From Sphingomonas sp. GC_Shp_5 (GTDB lineage Bacteria; Pseudomonadota; Alphaproteobacteria; Sphingomonadales; Sphingomonadaceae), in contig NZ_JALNUP010000001.1 in NCBI RefSeq assembly GCF_026540855.1, positions 186,001 to 250,000 on the forward strand: a DNA stretch of 64,000 nucleotides. Direction: 5' to 3'. The translations under genes and the position numbers were made by a program. How positions within the stretch are numbered: the first letter of the stretch is position 1; each line of letters starts with the position of its first letter. The notes under the pieces are model-generated. The model was given only the letters and a program-made list of their open reading frames with translations, made no database searches and was not told the origin of the DNA. Shown piece by piece: positions 24,942 through 35,481 of this stretch.

Positions 24942-26368
24942 CCCGCTCGTTTACGCGCTTCGTTACGCTGCTGGGCTGCGCCACCGCCATCGCGGGCTGC
25001 ACCACGGTAGGTCCTAATTATCATCGCCCGGGCGACGCCGTGATCGAGAAGCCGACGGCGCAGGGCGCCTTCGTCGGCGGCAGCGAGCGCGCCTATGCGC
25101 TGGCCCCGGTGCCCAATCACTGGTGGCACCTGTACAACGACCCGCAGCTCGACCGGTTGGTCGACGAGGCGCTGACCGCCAATACCGATCTGCGCATCGC
25201 CACCGCCAATATCGCACGTGCACAGGCATCGCTCGATCTTGCCGAGGACAATCGCCGCCCGCAGTTCGGGATTACCGCCGCGCCGGGTTATGCGCAGCGG
25301 TCGGCCGAAGAGGAGCTCCTTCCAGGTGCGGCGCTGCCGAGTTCGTTCGTCTATGCGGCCAGCGGCTCGGTTTCCTATCAGCTCGATCTGGTCGGCCAGG
25401 TGCGGCGCGCGATCGAAGCGGCGGATGCCGATGTCGCCGCTACGCAGGCGGCGCGTGACAGCGTCCGCATCACCGTCGCCGCCGATACCACGCGTGCCTA
25501 TCTCGATGCCTGTTCGGCAGGTCGCGAAATCGGGGTCGCCCAGCGTGCGCTCGATCTGCAGAGCCGCACCACCGCGCTCACCCAGCGGCTGGTGCGCGGC
25601 GGTCGCGGTATCTCGCTCGATGCGACGCGGTCGCAGGCGCAGGAGTCGCAAGTCCGCGCGACCATGCCGGCGTTGCGCGCGGCCAAGCAGCTCGCGTTAT
25701 ACCGACTGGCCACGCTCACCGGCCGGCCGCCGGCCGAGTTCGACCGCTCGGTAGCGGCGTGCACCGCCGAGCCGCATCTGGCGCAGGCGATCCCGATCGG
25801 TGACGGCGCCGCGCTGCTCAAGCGCCGACCCGATGTGCGCCGCGCCGAGCTCGAGCTGCATGCCGCGACCGCGCGGATCGGCGTCGCCACCGCCGAGCTC
25901 TACCCGCAGGTGTCGCTCGGCGCCTCGGTCGGTTCGGTCGGGCTGGCCGATCGGGTGCTCGGTAGCGACACCTTCAAATTCTCGCTCGGCCCGCTGATCC
26001 ATTGGGATTTCCCCAACCGCGGCAGGGTACGGGCGCGGATCGCGGCCAGCCAGGCCGAGGCAGACGCCGATTATGCGCGGTTCGATGGCGTGGTGCTCGG
26101 CGCACTGCGCGAGACCGAAAGTGCGCTCACCGTCTATGCACGCGATCTCGACCGGACGGCAGACCTGCGCGCTGCGCGCGGCCAGGCGGCCAAGGCGGCG
26201 GCCGATGCCGAGACGCTGTTCCGCGCCGGCCGCACCAGCTTCCTACCGGTGCTCGATGCGCAGCGGACGCTGATCGGGGCGGATCAGATGCTGGCGGCGC
26301 AGCAGACCCGGCTCGCCACCGACCAGGTGCAGTTATTCCTGGCGCTCGGTGGCGGCTGGCAGGCTTGA
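24938..26368 (+). CDS. NodT-family outer membrane efflux lipoprotein (second copy)
   Basis: Outer membrane channel of 476 residues. The lipobox ends AIAGC with Cys at residue 21, then TTVGPNYHRPG. Two TolC-like efflux domains follow. It completes the MarR-FUSC-DUF1656-HlyD-OM operon. It is clearly diverged from the first NodT copy at 18094, so this is not a recent duplication. It ends 4 bases before the convergent recR stop. Confidence 0.92.
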   Translation: MTRSFTRFVTLLGCATAIAGCTTVGPNYHRPGDAVIEKPTAQGAFVGGSERAYALAPVPNHWWHLYNDPQLDRLVDEALTANTDLRIATANIARAQASLDLAEDNRRPQFGITAAPGYAQRSAEEELLPGAALPSSFVYAASGSVSYQLDLVGQVRRAIEAADADVAATQAARDSVRITVAADTTRAYLDACSAGREIGVAQRALDLQSRTTALTQRLVRGGRGISLDATRSQAQESQVRATMPALRAAKQLALYRLATLTGRPPAEFDRSVAACTAEPHLAQAIPIGDGAALLKRRPDVRRAELELHAATARIGVATAELYPQVSLGASVGSVGLADRVLGSDTFKFSLGPLIHWDFPNRGRVRARIAASQAEADADYARFDGVVLGALRETESALTVYARDLDRTADLRAARGQAAKAAADAETLFRAGRTSFLPVLDAQRTLIGADQMLAAQQTRLATDQVQLFLALGGGWQA

Positions 26369-26372
26369 CGCC

Positions 26373-26969
26373 TCATCCGACCGGTCGTCGCGCGCGCAGC
26401 GCCTGGGCGAGCGTGCCTTCGTCGAGATAATCCAGCTCGCCGCCGACCGGCAGGCCGTGGGCGAGCTGGGTGACGCGGACGGGAAAGCGCTCGATCCGCT
26501 CGGCGACGTAATGCGCGGTGGTCTGGCCTTCGAGCGTCGCGTTCATCGCCAGCACCACCTCGTCGATCCCGCCGACCTCGATGCGGCGGACCAGCGTGTC
26601 GATCGACAGGTCCTCGGGCCGCACGCCCTCCAGCGCCGACAGGCGGCCGCCAAGCACGTGGAAGCGGCCGGGGAACAGCCGCGAGCGCTCCAGCGCCCAC
26701 AGATCGGCCACCTCCTCGACCACGCACAGCGCACGCGCGTCTCGGCGCGGATCGGCGCAGATCGCGCAAGGGTTGGCGGTGTCGACATTGCCACACACGC
26801 TGCAGGTCTCGAGCCGTTCGTCGACCGCCTCGAGCGCCGCACGCAGCGGCCCGAGCGCTGCTTCGCGCTTCTTGAGCAGGTGGAGCACGGCGCGCCGCGC
26901 CGAGCGGGGCCCGAGGCCCGGCAGTCGCGCCAGCGCCTGGGTGAGGGTTTCGATTTCGGGAGACGCCAT
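26373..26969 (-). CDS. recR: Recombination mediator protein RecR
   Basis: Acts with RecF/RecO to load RecA on gapped DNA. The 198-residue product has the helix-hairpin-helix [14 protein letters not shown]. The four-Cys zinc finger is C56-x2-C59-x8-C68-x2-C71, followed by the Toprim domain (ALCVVEE; TEGQT-like LEGQTTAHY). ATG 26969 gives the normal length, and further upstream codons of the frame are not conserved in character. It is divergent from fmt across 56 bases. Confidence 0.96.
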   Translation of the reverse strand: MASPEIETLTQALARLPGLGPRSARRAVLHLLKKREAALGPLRAALEAVDERLETCSVCGNVDTANPCAICADPRRDARALCVVEEVADLWALERSRLFPGRFHVLGGRLSALEGVRPEDLSIDTLVRRIEVGGIDEVVLAMNATLEGQTTAHYVAERIERFPVRVTQLAHGLPVGGELDYLDEGTLAQALRARRPVG

Positions 26970-27025
26970 CGCGGGAACAGATAGGGGGTTGCGCCGCTCG
27001 CCGCCAGCGCGTTGAAGCACGGGCC

Positions 27026-27934
27026 ATGCGGATCATCTTCATGGGCACCCCCGCGTTCGCGGTCCCAACGCTCGACGCGCTCGTCACGGCCGGCCACCAA
27101 TTGGTCGCCGCCTACAGCCAGCCGCCCCGCCCGGGCGGGCGCCGCGGGCGCGAGCTGGTCGCCTCCCCCGTCCAGCAGCGTGCCGAGCAGCTCGGTGTGC
27201 CGGTACGCACCCCAGTGAGCCTGCGCGATGCGGACGAGCAGGCCGCGCTGGCGGCACTGGACGCCGATGTCGCGGTGGTTGCGGCTTATGGCCTGATCCT
27301 CCCCCGGCCGGTGCTCGCGGCGCCGACGCATGGCTGCCTCAACGTCCATGGCTCGCTGCTGCCGCGGTGGCGCGGCGCGGCGCCGGTACAGCGCGCGATC
27401 CTGGCCGGCGACGCCGAGACCGGCGTCGGCATCATGCAGATGGAGGCGGGGCTGGATACCGGGCCGGTACGCCGCGAAGGCCGCACCCCGATCGACGGCA
27501 AGACCGCCGGTGAGCTCACCGACGAGCTGGCGGCGCTCGGTGCACGGCTGATGGTCGAGGTGCTGGCCGATCTCGCGGGCAACCCGCCGATCGCGCAACC
27601 CGAGGAGGGCGTGACCTACGCCAGCAAGATCGACAAGGCCGAGGCGCGGCTGGATTTCACCGGCTCAGCGGTCGCGGCCGAGCGTCAGGTGCGCGCGTTC
27701 AACCCGGCGCCCGGCGCGTTCTTCGAGATCGGCGCAGAGCGGGTCAAGGTTCTGGCGGCGCAGGTGCTGCCCTTCACCTTCTTCGGCGCAGGCGAGACGG
27801 TCGACGACCAATTGACCATCGCCTGCGGCGACGGCGCGATCCGGCCGACGATCGTCCAGCGCGCCGGTCGCGGGGTGAGCACCACGGCCGAGCTGCTGCG
27901 CGGCTTCCCGATCCCCACGGGCACCCAGCTTTGA
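27026..27934 (+). CDS. fmt: Methionyl-tRNA formyltransferase
   Basis: Formylates initiator Met-tRNA. The 302-residue protein shows the N-terminal [10 protein letters not shown], the catalytic region [18 protein letters not shown] with conserved Asn and His, and the C-terminal OB-like domain. No peptide deformylase gene lies beside it, although def is a common neighbour. The TGA stop overlaps the TTG start of truA (TTGA). Confidence 0.96.
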   Translation: MRIIFMGTPAFAVPTLDALVTAGHQLVAAYSQPPRPGGRRGRELVASPVQQRAEQLGVPVRTPVSLRDADEQAALAALDADVAVVAAYGLILPRPVLAAPTHGCLNVHGSLLPRWRGAAPVQRAILAGDAETGVGIMQMEAGLDTGPVRREGRTPIDGKTAGELTDELAALGARLMVEVLADLAGNPPIAQPEEGVTYASKIDKAEARLDFTGSAVAAERQVRAFNPAPGAFFEIGAERVKVLAAQVLPFTFFGAGETVDDQLTIACGDGAIRPTIVQRAGRGVSTTAELLRGFPIPTGTQL

Positions 27935-28680
27935 CACGGTTCGCGCTGACGGTGGAGTTCGATGGCCGGCCGTTCATGGGCTGGCAGCGCCAGAAGCACG
28001 GGCCGAGCGTCCAGGGCGCGATCGAGGCCGCGGCGCAGGCGATCACCGGCGAGGAGGTCGCGGTGCATGCCGCCGGACGGACCGACGCCGGGGTGCACGG
28101 GCTGGCGATGCGCGCGCATTGCGACATCGCCAAGCCGATTGCGCCGTTCCGGCTGATGGAGGCGCTCAACGCGCGGCTGCGCCCGTCGCCGGTGGCGATC
28201 ACCGCCTGCGCGGTCGTCGCCGGCGACTGGCATGCGCGCTTTTCCTGCGTCGGCCGCGCCTACGAATATCGCATCGTCGCCCGCCGGGCGCCGCTGACCT
28301 GGGAACGGGGGCTGGCCTGGCAGGTGCCGCAGCCGCTCGATGCGGCGGCGATGCACGAGGCGGCGCAGCAACTGGTCGGCCGCCATGATTTCACCACCTT
28401 CCGCTCGGCGCATTGCCAGGCCGACAGCCCGGTGCGAACGCTCGACCGGCTCGACGTCGAGCGATCGGGCGAGCGGATCGCGATCCACGCTGCGGCGCGC
28501 TCATTTCTGCACCATCAGGTGCGCTCGATGGTAGGCTGCCTGGCGATGATCGGCCTCGGCCGGTGGTCGCGCGACGATCTGGCAGAAGCGCTGGCGGCGC
28601 GGGACCGCGCCCGCCTCGGGCTCAACGCACCGCCCGACGGGCTGTTCTTCGTGCGCGCGGTGTATCCGGACGAGGGCTGA
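27931..28680 (+). CDS. truA: tRNA pseudouridine synthase A
   Basis: Modifies uridines 38-40 in the tRNA anticodon arm. The catalytic Asp is D52 in [10 protein letters not shown], and the sequence also contains [12 protein letters not shown] and [13 protein letters not shown], all standard for TruA. TTG 27931 is the only sensible start: the first beta strand begins at codon 3, and no ATG or GTG is close. It overlaps the fmt stop by 4 bases. Confidence 0.96.
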   Translation: MTRFALTVEFDGRPFMGWQRQKHGPSVQGAIEAAAQAITGEEVAVHAAGRTDAGVHGLAMRAHCDIAKPIAPFRLMEALNARLRPSPVAITACAVVAGDWHARFSCVGRAYEYRIVARRAPLTWERGLAWQVPQPLDAAAMHEAAQQLVGRHDFTTFRSAHCQADSPVRTLDRLDVERSGERIAIHAAARSFLHHQVRSMVGCLAMIGLGRWSRDDLAEALAARDRARLGLNAPPDGLFFVRAVYPDEG

Positions 28681-28705
28681 CCACGCGATCCCCCTCGTCC
28701 GCGCC

Positions 28706-28728
28706 GGCTCCGGCGCGATGCCGGAGCC
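28706..28728. terminator. Hairpin between convergent truA and trxA
   Basis: GGCTCCGGC (28706-28714) and GCCGGAGCC (28720-28728) form a perfect 9-bp stem around GCGAT. It lies between two convergent genes, so it could stop transcripts from both sides, but there is no proper T tract. Confidence 0.55.
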
Positions 28729-28735
28729 TTGGTGC

Positions 28736-29059
28736 TTAGGCGAGTTCGCCTTCGAGCCAGGCCTTGATCCGGCCCTTTGGCTCGGCGCCGACCTTGGTCG
28801 CGGCCGGCGCGCCGCCCTTGAACAGAATCATCGTCGGAATACCGCGCACGCCATAGCGGCCGGGCGCATCGGGATTTTCGTCGATGTTGATTTTGGCGAT
28901 CGTCACCTGCTCGCCGAGTTCCTCTGAAATCTCCTCAAGGCTCGGCCCGATCATCTTGCACGGGCCGCACCATTCCGCCCAGAAATCGACCAGCACTGGG
29001 CCATCGGCCTTGAGCACGTCGGAATCGAAGCTGGCGTCGGTGATCTTCTTGGTGGGCAT
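28736..29059 (-). CDS. trxA: Thioredoxin
   Basis: Small redox protein of 107 residues with the active site W30-C-G-P-C34 and the cis-Pro segment [12 protein letters not shown]. It reduces disulfides in the cytoplasm with thioredoxin reductase. AAGGAG lies 6-7 bases before the ATG. A separate promoter upstream means it need not depend on addA, whose stop is 61 bases away. Confidence 0.97.
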   Translation of the reverse strand: MPTKKITDASFDSDVLKADGPVLVDFWAEWCGPCKMIGPSLEEISEELGEQVTIAKINIDENPDAPGRYGVRGIPTMILFKGGAPAATKVGAEPKGRIKAWLEGELA

Positions 29060-29080
29060 AATGAACTCCTTGTCTCGGCC

Positions 29081-29109
29081 TATCTAGGATGCCGGTGCGG
29101 CTGGCTCAA
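29081..29109 (-). promoter_or_regulatory. Candidate sigma-70-like promoter of trxA
   Basis: Read on the minus strand, TTGAGC (29109-29104) and TAGATA (29086-29081) are separated by exactly 17 bases and end 21 bases before the trxA ATG. Confidence 0.55.
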
Positions 29110-29120
29110 CGGCCATGGCC

Positions 29121-32100
29121 CTAGCTTTGCTCCCTCGGCTGCAAGCCGGGCTTGTGGGCGGCGAGCAGCGCGGGCGACAGCTCGAACAAGCGCGGCCCGC
29201 TGGTGTAGAGTAACGCCGCCTCGATACGCCGGCCGGGGAAGATCACGCCAAGCGCGAGCGCATAGGCAGCCATCTGGCCCAGGTGATAGGATGGGATCTC
29301 GCCCTCGTCGGTCGGCGGGCGCCGCGCCGTCTTGAAGTCGACGACCCTGATCCGGTCGGGCGCGATCAGCAGCCGATCCACCGTGCCCGACACCACCAGA
29401 CCGCCCTCGATCGCCGCGGTGATCGGCGCTTCCGCCAACGCATGCGGCCCGAACAGCTCGGCCAGCGCCGGATCGTCGAGCACGGCGAGCACATCCGCCA
29501 CCAGCCGGGCGCGCTGCGCCGCATCGCCGACGCCGCCGGCCCCCGCCAGCCAGCGATCGGCCGCCGCCGCTCGGTCGCTCGCGGGCACCGGCGGCAGCCG
29601 CTCGAACAAGGCGTGGAGCAGCCGGCCGCGCTCGGCAGCGGCGCGCATTGCCGGGCTCGGCGGTGGATCGCTGACCTCGTCGTCACCGAGCGACGATGGC
29701 GCAAGCGGGCGCGACGGCCGCGCTTCCTTGGGCGCCGGCTCGAGCGCCCAGGCCGGCAACGGCTCCTCGGCAGGCGCCTTGCCCTGCGGCATTGGCTTGG
29801 CCTTGACCGGCTCCTGCGGCACGATGCCGACAAACCGGCGCGGGCCGTCTTCCGGCGCGACGCCCAAGGCGGTCAGCGCGCGATCGGCGGCGGCGTACCA
29901 GCTCATCGTCGGCGGTACGCCCTTGGCGCGCGGTCCGAGCGCGCCGCCAATCACCAGCCGCTCCTCGGCGCGGGTGGCGGCAACATAGAACAGCCGCCAA
30001 TGCTCCTCCAACTCGCGATGCTCGATCGCGGTGATCGCCGCATCGAGCGGCCCACCGCGTTCCGCCGAGCGCGGGCGGAACACCGGAATGGCGGCGGCAC
30101 CGGGCTCGGGCGTCCATTTGACCAGCGCCCGCGGCGCGGCGGTGGGATCGACGGTGGCGTCGGCCAGGATCACCAGCGGTGCCTGCAGCCCCTTGGCGCC
30201 ATGCGCAGTCATCACCCGCACCGCATCGAGCGGCGCCGAGGGATCGCGGACGATCTCGACATCGCCGCGATCGAACCAATCGAGGAACCGCTGCAGCGAC
30301 GGTGTGGAGGTGGTCTCGAACGCCAGCGCCGCGTTGAGCAGTTCCTCGATCGGGTCGCGCGCCTCGGCGCCGAGCCGTCGGATCAGCTTGCGGCGGCCAT
30401 CGAGCGACCCGGAAAGCAGCTCCTCAAGAAATTGATAGGGCGTGGCAAAATCGGCGCGCCCGAGCATCATCCGCAACGGCGCCACCCGCTCCTCGCTGAG
30501 CGTGGTGCCGAGGTGCCGCCACAGGCTGCCCGATGGGCGCGGTGCGGCCTGCATCAGTTCGTCCTGCGTCCAGCCGATCAGCGGCGACACCAGCAGCGCG
30601 GCGAGCGACAGATCGTCGTCGGGCTGGAGCACGAAGCGGATCGCCGCGAGCAGATCCTGCACGGCGAGCGGTGCGTTGAGCCGCAGCCGGTCGACCCCGG
30701 CCACCGGCACGCCCTCGGCATAGAGGCGCGCGACGATCAGCGAGGCAAGATCGCCGCGGCGCTTGACGAGGATCATCACGTCCTCGGGCCGCAGCGGACG
30801 CCCCTTGCTCTCGAGCATCAGCCCGTCGGCCAGCCAGTCCCGCACCGCGCGCGCTACCCGCGTTGCCTGTACGCGGACGGTATCGTCGATCCAGCCTTCT
30901 TCGTCCTCGTCGTCGCCGCCGGCGACCACGGGCGGCCACAGCTCGACGACGCCGGGCCCCCTGACCTCGCTCGCATGAGTTTCGACCTCGCCGGCGATGC
31001 CGAGCCCCGGCTCGCCGATCGCGCCGATCGCGGCATCGACGAATTCGAGCACGGTCCGGGTGGAGCGGAATGAATGGGTCAGCGACAATTGCTCGAACGG
31101 CAGGCCGCGCTCATGCTCGGGCCATTGGTCGTCGCCCTCAACCTCGGCGGCGCGGCTACGGAAATGGCCCTCGGCCCAGCGGAAGTTGATCGGATCGGTG
31201 CCCTGAAAGCCGAAGATCGCCTGCTTGAAGTCACCGACGGTGAACAGCGTCCGCGTCGACGGTGCATAGATGCCGCAGCCGACGAAAAACTCACCGGCCA
31301 GCGCGGTGACGATCTTCCATTGGCTGAGATTGGTATCCTGCGCCTCGTCAATCAGCACATGCTCGGTCGCCTGGTCGAGCTTGTAGCGGACCCACTCGCC
31401 GATGCCCGGCTGTTCGAGCAGGGCCACGGTGACCGCGATCAGATCGTCGAAGTCGACCGCACCGGTGCGGCGCTTGGCGGCAGCATAAGCGCGGGCATAA
31501 TCGCGGCCGACCTCCAGCGCGTCGGCGAGCAGATCGGCATAAGCGGCGCGCTGGGTGAGCGAGAGCAACGCCAGGCACTGGTTGCCGAGCTCGGCGGCGA
31601 GGTCCTCATAATCGGGCTCATGGTCGAGCTGTTTCTTGGCGACCTTGCGCGGTTCGCCCTTGCCGGTGAACACAGCGTCACGCAATTCCTTGAGCGTCAT
31701 CGCCCGCGAATCCGGCGCCGCGGCGAGCCAGGTTTCGAGCTTGGTGGCATGGCCGAGCCCGGTCGCCGTCGCCCAAGCGCGATTGGCGGCGGCAAGGCGG
31801 CCGATCACCTCCCCGTCGATCTCATCGCACCCGGCGGCGATCGCCTCGCCGATGTCGCCCTGCGGCAGATCGAGCGTGCGCCGCAGCCAGGGCTGGATGC
31901 CCGAGGGTAGCGCGTCCAATGCCGTCAGCGACCGCGCGCAGGCGAGCAGGAAGCTTTCCGCCCCGCCCTCGCCCATCCGCAGGCTGAGCGCGCCGATCGT
32001 CTCGATCGGGCGCTCGCGGCCCTGACGCTCGGCATCGGCGAGCATCCCCGCCAGCGTCTCGCGGGCGAGCACCGCTTCCTCGCGTGGTTCGAGTGGACGG

Positions 32101-32549
32101 AAACCCGGGGTGAGGCCTGCTTCCACCGGGAAGGCTGCGAGCAGGCTCTGGCAGAAGCCGTGGATGGTCTGGATGCGCAGGCCTCCGCCCGGCGCATCGA
32201 GCACCCCGGCAAACAGCGTGCGTGCCCGCGCCTGCATCGCCGGCGTGGCGCGTTCGCCGAGCGCCTCGAGGTCGGCAGCAAGCTGCGGCCCCGGCATCCG
32301 CACCCAGGCCGCCAGCCGGTTGCTGATCCGCTGCGCCATCTCCGCGGCGCCGGCCTTGGTAAAGGTCAGGCAGAGGATCGCGCCGGGATCGACGCCGCGC
32401 AGCAGCAGGCGGAACACGCGAGCGGCGAGCACCTGGGTCTTGCCGGTGCCCGCCGAGGCGGACAGCCAGACATGTGCCTGCGGGTTGCTGGCGGCGGCCT
32501 GATTGCCCTTCAGCCGCGGCAGGGTGCCGAGCGCGTCACTCACGGCCAT
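29121..32549 (-). CDS. addA: Double-strand break repair helicase-nuclease AddA
   Basis: Large subunit of the AddAB enzyme that unwinds and resects broken DNA ends for RecA. At 1142 residues it has a UvrD/Rep superfamily 1 helicase core: Walker A ASAGTGKT at 31-38, VLIDEAQDTN, SLTHSFRSTRTVL and VRVMTAHGAKGLQ. A C-terminal RecB-type nuclease domain carries the VVDFKTAR motif. It starts inside addB (14-base overlap) and is the last gene of the overlapping chain. Confidence 0.96.
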   Translation of the reverse strand: MAVSDALGTLPRLKGNQAAASNPQAHVWLSASAGTGKTQVLAARVFRLLLRGVDPGAILCLTFTKAGAAEMAQRISNRLAAWVRMPGPQLAADLEALGERATPAMQARARTLFAGVLDAPGGGLRIQTIHGFCQSLLAAFPVEAGLTPGFRPLEPREEAVLARETLAGMLADAERQGRERPIETIGALSLRMGEGGAESFLLACARSLTALDALPSGIQPWLRRTLDLPQGDIGEAIAAGCDEIDGEVIGRLAAANRAWATATGLGHATKLETWLAAAPDSRAMTLKELRDAVFTGKGEPRKVAKKQLDHEPDYEDLAAELGNQCLALLSLTQRAAYADLLADALEVGRDYARAYAAAKRRTGAVDFDDLIAVTVALLEQPGIGEWVRYKLDQATEHVLIDEAQDTNLSQWKIVTALAGEFFVGCGIYAPSTRTLFTVGDFKQAIFGFQGTDPINFRWAEGHFRSRAAEVEGDDQWPEHERGLPFEQLSLTHSFRSTRTVLEFVDAAIGAIGEPGLGIAGEVETHASEVRGPGVVELWPPVVAGGDDEDEEGWIDDTVRVQATRVARAVRDWLADGLMLESKGRPLRPEDVMILVKRRGDLASLIVARLYAEGVPVAGVDRLRLNAPLAVQDLLAAIRFVLQPDDDLSLAALLVSPLIGWTQDELMQAAPRPSGSLWRHLGTTLSEERVAPLRMMLGRADFATPYQFLEELLSGSLDGRRKLIRRLGAEARDPIEELLNAALAFETTSTPSLQRFLDWFDRGDVEIVRDPSAPLDAVRVMTAHGAKGLQAPLVILADATVDPTAAPRALVKWTPEPGAAAIPVFRPRSAERGGPLDAAITAIEHRELEEHWRLFYVAATRAEERLVIGGALGPRAKGVPPTMSWYAAADRALTALGVAPEDGPRRFVGIVPQEPVKAKPMPQGKAPAEEPLPAWALEPAPKEARPSRPLAPSSLGDDEVSDPPPSPAMRAAAERGRLLHALFERLPPVPASDRAAAADRWLAGAGGVGDAAQRARLVADVLAVLDDPALAELFGPHALAEAPITAAIEGGLVVSGTVDRLLIAPDRIRVVDFKTARRPPTDEGEIPSYHLGQMAAYALALGVIFPGRRIEAALLYTSGPRLFELSPALLAAHKPGLQPREQS

Positions 32550-35481
32550 ACCATTCGTCGCGGCGCATCAGCTGGTCATACTCGGCATAAGGGGCATATT
32601 CGGGGACGAGCTTGGCGGTGAACGGCTCGGTGCCGGTGAGCCATTTGCCGACGGCATCGACGAAATTGGCCATGGCGATGGTGGTGAACTCGGCGGTGAC
32701 GATCCGGTCGCGCTTGCCGTCGGGATCGACCGGCGTCGCAACATAGCCGAAGGCGTCGCGGTTCTTGCCGAGCGACCAATATTCGAATGCCTGCGCCTTG
32801 CCGTGCAGCCCCTCGAACCCGCCGCGTTCGGCAATCGCGCCGAGCAGGCCGAGCTGGAGGCTGTAGCCGGCGCGGACCGCCGCGGTGGAGGGCGGCTTGC
32901 CGGTCTTATAGTCGACGATGGCGAGGCTGCCGTCGGCGAGCCGGTCGACCCGGTCGTAGCGCCCGGTCAGGGTGATGCCGGCGACGGTGATGCTGCCCTT
33001 GCCCTCGGCACTGGCGACGACGCGGTCCGTCTCGGCTTGCGCGCCGACCTGGCCGGCGATCCAGTCGATCGCCTCCATCAGCCGCGGCCGCCACAAGGCG
33101 CGCATCATCGGGTGGGTGCGCTCGTCGTCGAGCATGGCGATGGCGCGGCCGTGGAGCGCATCCACCGCGCAGGCGTCGAGCTTCCACCATTGCTCGAGGA
33201 TGTCGTGAACCGCGGTGCCGCGCCACGCCGCCGACGGATCGGCGTCGACTGGGTCGAGCGGCATCAGTCCGAGCACGCGGCGGGCGTAGAAGGAATAGGG
33301 ATCGGCCTTGAGGCGATCGATCTCGGTGACCGAGATCGCCTTGGGCCGCTGTTCGGCGGCGAGCATCGGCGCAGGGCGGGTCGCCGGCGCATAGTCATGC
33401 GGCTGGTCGAGCGCGTGCGACCAGCGTTCGAGGGCGCCCGCCCGGACGAAGCGGTCGCCCGCCATCGCCTGCAGCCGCAGCCACAGACGCGAGGCCAGCG
33501 CCGGCGACGCGGCGTCCCGGCGCGCGCGCGTGACCAGCACCTGGGGCGCGCCGAGCGCCTGGCCGAAGTCGTGAGCGGCGACGCCGACGCCGCGCTCCAG
33601 TCCCGGCAAGCCCAGTGTCGCGCGAATCTTGGGCGCGAGCCACGGATCGGGCGCGGGCTTGCCCGGCCAGACGCCTTCGTTGAGGCCACCGAGCACCATC
33701 AGGTCGGCGGTCTGCAACCGCGCCTCGATCGCGCCGTAGATCGCAAGCCGCGGATGCGAGCCGGGCGGCGGCCGCACCGCGACCTCGTCGAGCAGCCCGC
33801 GCAGCAGCGGCGCGAGCCCGTCGGGATCGATGAGCGGCGGTCCGTTGCCGGCTTCGGCTTCGAGGTCGGCGAGGAATTCGGCCGCAGCGCGCCCGGCCGG
33901 CCCGGCCCATAGTTCGTCGCCGCACAGGGCCTGCGCGGTGGTGCGCAGCACCTCGACCAGCGCCGCCGTCGGCTGGCGACCCATGTCGACCGCAAGCTCG
34001 ATCGGGCGCAGCAGACCGGCGACGTCCAGCCACCAGTCGCCGGGCGTGCCGCGCTTCTCGGATAGATGCGCGGTGATCCCGTCGAGCCCGGCGGCAGGAC
34101 GGGGCCCGCGCAGCCGGCGATCGAGGGAGCGCGCGCCGTCGAGCCACGACAGGCGCTCGTCGCCGCTGCGCACCAGCGGGTGCTTGACGAGCGCGAGCAG
34201 CGCCATCGGCGCGAACCGCTGCGCCGCCGCCTCGGCAAGCGCGAGCAGCAGCGTACCCGGCGGCAGGATCGACAGCGGCCGCCCCGCGGTATCGTCGATC
34301 TGGATGTTCCAGCGCTTGAGATGCGTCGCGACGCGCCTCGCGAGCGCCCGATCGGGCGTCACCAGCGCCGCAGTCCGCCCCGCCTCCTCCAGCGCCCCCC
34401 GCAACGCCAGCGCGATCGTCTGGGCTTCTTCGGCGGGGGTTGCGAGTTCGGCGGCGCTGACCCCGACCAGGCGGCGGTCCTCGGCAGCGAGATCCGTCCA
34501 TTTGCCGGTAAAGGCGGCAGGAGCGAGCGCGTTGGCGATCGCACGCCCGCGCGCGGCGCCGCCATCGGGACCGCCGCCGTCGCGCCAGCGTGCCACCTCG
34601 CCGCGGCCGACGCCCATCCGGTCGAGCAGCAGCTTGAGGTGGAATTGCGGATGGGTTTCGATCGATCGGCGGACGACCCCGGTAACGGGATCCGGCCGGT
34701 GCGGCCCGAGCGCCTCCCATTCCTCGTCGGGCAGCGCGAGGTCGAGCCCGGCGAACACGGCCATGCCACCCGGCGCCTCGGCGACGCAGCGCATCAGCCG
34801 GGTCACCGCAGGCGCCGGATCGGTGATGCCGGCTGCGCAGAGGAAGCCGGTTGGCGGCGTCTCGCGCCAGCGCGCGACCAGCCGATCGAGCAGGATGCGA
34901 CGGCGGCTCGCCGCATCGATCAGGCCCAGCCGTGCGAGTTCGGTCGGCCAGCTCTCGATGACGATGCCGAAGGTGGCGAGCGCGCGTTGCCAATGCTCGG
35001 TCAGCTCGGGCGCGAGATCGATGTCGCGGAGTCGCTCGGGCGCGATCTCCTCGACCAGCAACTGATCGAGCGTGCCGCACAATTCGCCGGCGAGCCGCAC
35101 CGCCTCGGCCGTGTCGATCGGGCTGCCGCTGCGCTGGCGTTCCTCGAACACCAGTCGCGCGAGGATCATCCGCCGCTGCATCGGCGCGACCGCGGCCGGT
35201 GGCGGATCGTCGTCGGCGGGATCGAGCGCCACGCCGACCGCCTCGCCGAGGTCCGGGCTGCCGAGCGCGACCAGCCGCGGCAGCAGCAGGCCACCACCGC
35301 TCGCCCGCACGAACGCATCGGTGATCGCGCGCACGGCGCGGTTGTTGGGGAGCAGCACCATGCCCCGGGCGAGCGCCAGCGGGTCAGACCCTGCGCGACG
35401 CATCAGCCCGGCGACGAGCGCGTCGGCAAAGGCGCGGTGCGAGGGAATGGTGAACAGCTGAGGCTTGGCGGCCTCAGCCAT
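32536..35481 (-). CDS. addB: Double-strand break repair protein AddB
   Basis: Second AddAB subunit, 981 residues. The N-terminal half is a helicase-like fold, and the C-terminal part carries a RecB-like nuclease domain with LAIVDYKTGKPP and a QLGLLGAI helix. I do not see the four clustered cysteines that hold an iron-sulfur cluster in Bacillus AddB. It overlaps murU by 8 bases and addA by 14. Having nuclease motifs in both subunits matches the AddAB, not RecBCD, type. Confidence 0.94.
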   Translation of the reverse strand: MAEAAKPQLFTIPSHRAFADALVAGLMRRAGSDPLALARGMVLLPNNRAVRAITDAFVRASGGGLLLPRLVALGSPDLGEAVGVALDPADDDPPPAAVAPMQRRMILARLVFEERQRSGSPIDTAEAVRLAGELCGTLDQLLVEEIAPERLRDIDLAPELTEHWQRALATFGIVIESWPTELARLGLIDAASRRRILLDRLVARWRETPPTGFLCAAGITDPAPAVTRLMRCVAEAPGGMAVFAGLDLALPDEEWEALGPHRPDPVTGVVRRSIETHPQFHLKLLLDRMGVGRGEVARWRDGGGPDGGAARGRAIANALAPAAFTGKWTDLAAEDRRLVGVSAAELATPAEEAQTIALALRGALEEAGRTAALVTPDRALARRVATHLKRWNIQIDDTAGRPLSILPPGTLLLALAEAAAQRFAPMALLALVKHPLVRSGDERLSWLDGARSLDRRLRGPRPAAGLDGITAHLSEKRGTPGDWWLDVAGLLRPIELAVDMGRQPTAALVEVLRTTAQALCGDELWAGPAGRAAAEFLADLEAEAGNGPPLIDPDGLAPLLRGLLDEVAVRPPPGSHPRLAIYGAIEARLQTADLMVLGGLNEGVWPGKPAPDPWLAPKIRATLGLPGLERGVGVAAHDFGQALGAPQVLVTRARRDAASPALASRLWLRLQAMAGDRFVRAGALERWSHALDQPHDYAPATRPAPMLAAEQRPKAISVTEIDRLKADPYSFYARRVLGLMPLDPVDADPSAAWRGTAVHDILEQWWKLDACAVDALHGRAIAMLDDERTHPMMRALWRPRLMEAIDWIAGQVGAQAETDRVVASAEGKGSITVAGITLTGRYDRVDRLADGSLAIVDYKTGKPPSTAAVRAGYSLQLGLLGAIAERGGFEGLHGKAQAFEYWSLGKNRDAFGYVATPVDPDGKRDRIVTAEFTTIAMANFVDAVGKWLTGTEPFTAKLVPEYAPYAEYDQLMRRDEWYGRE

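Noticed and set aside
18094..26368. The two NodT-type channels as a recent duplication
   Set aside because: Beyond the lipobox and VGPNY segment the two sequences differ throughout.
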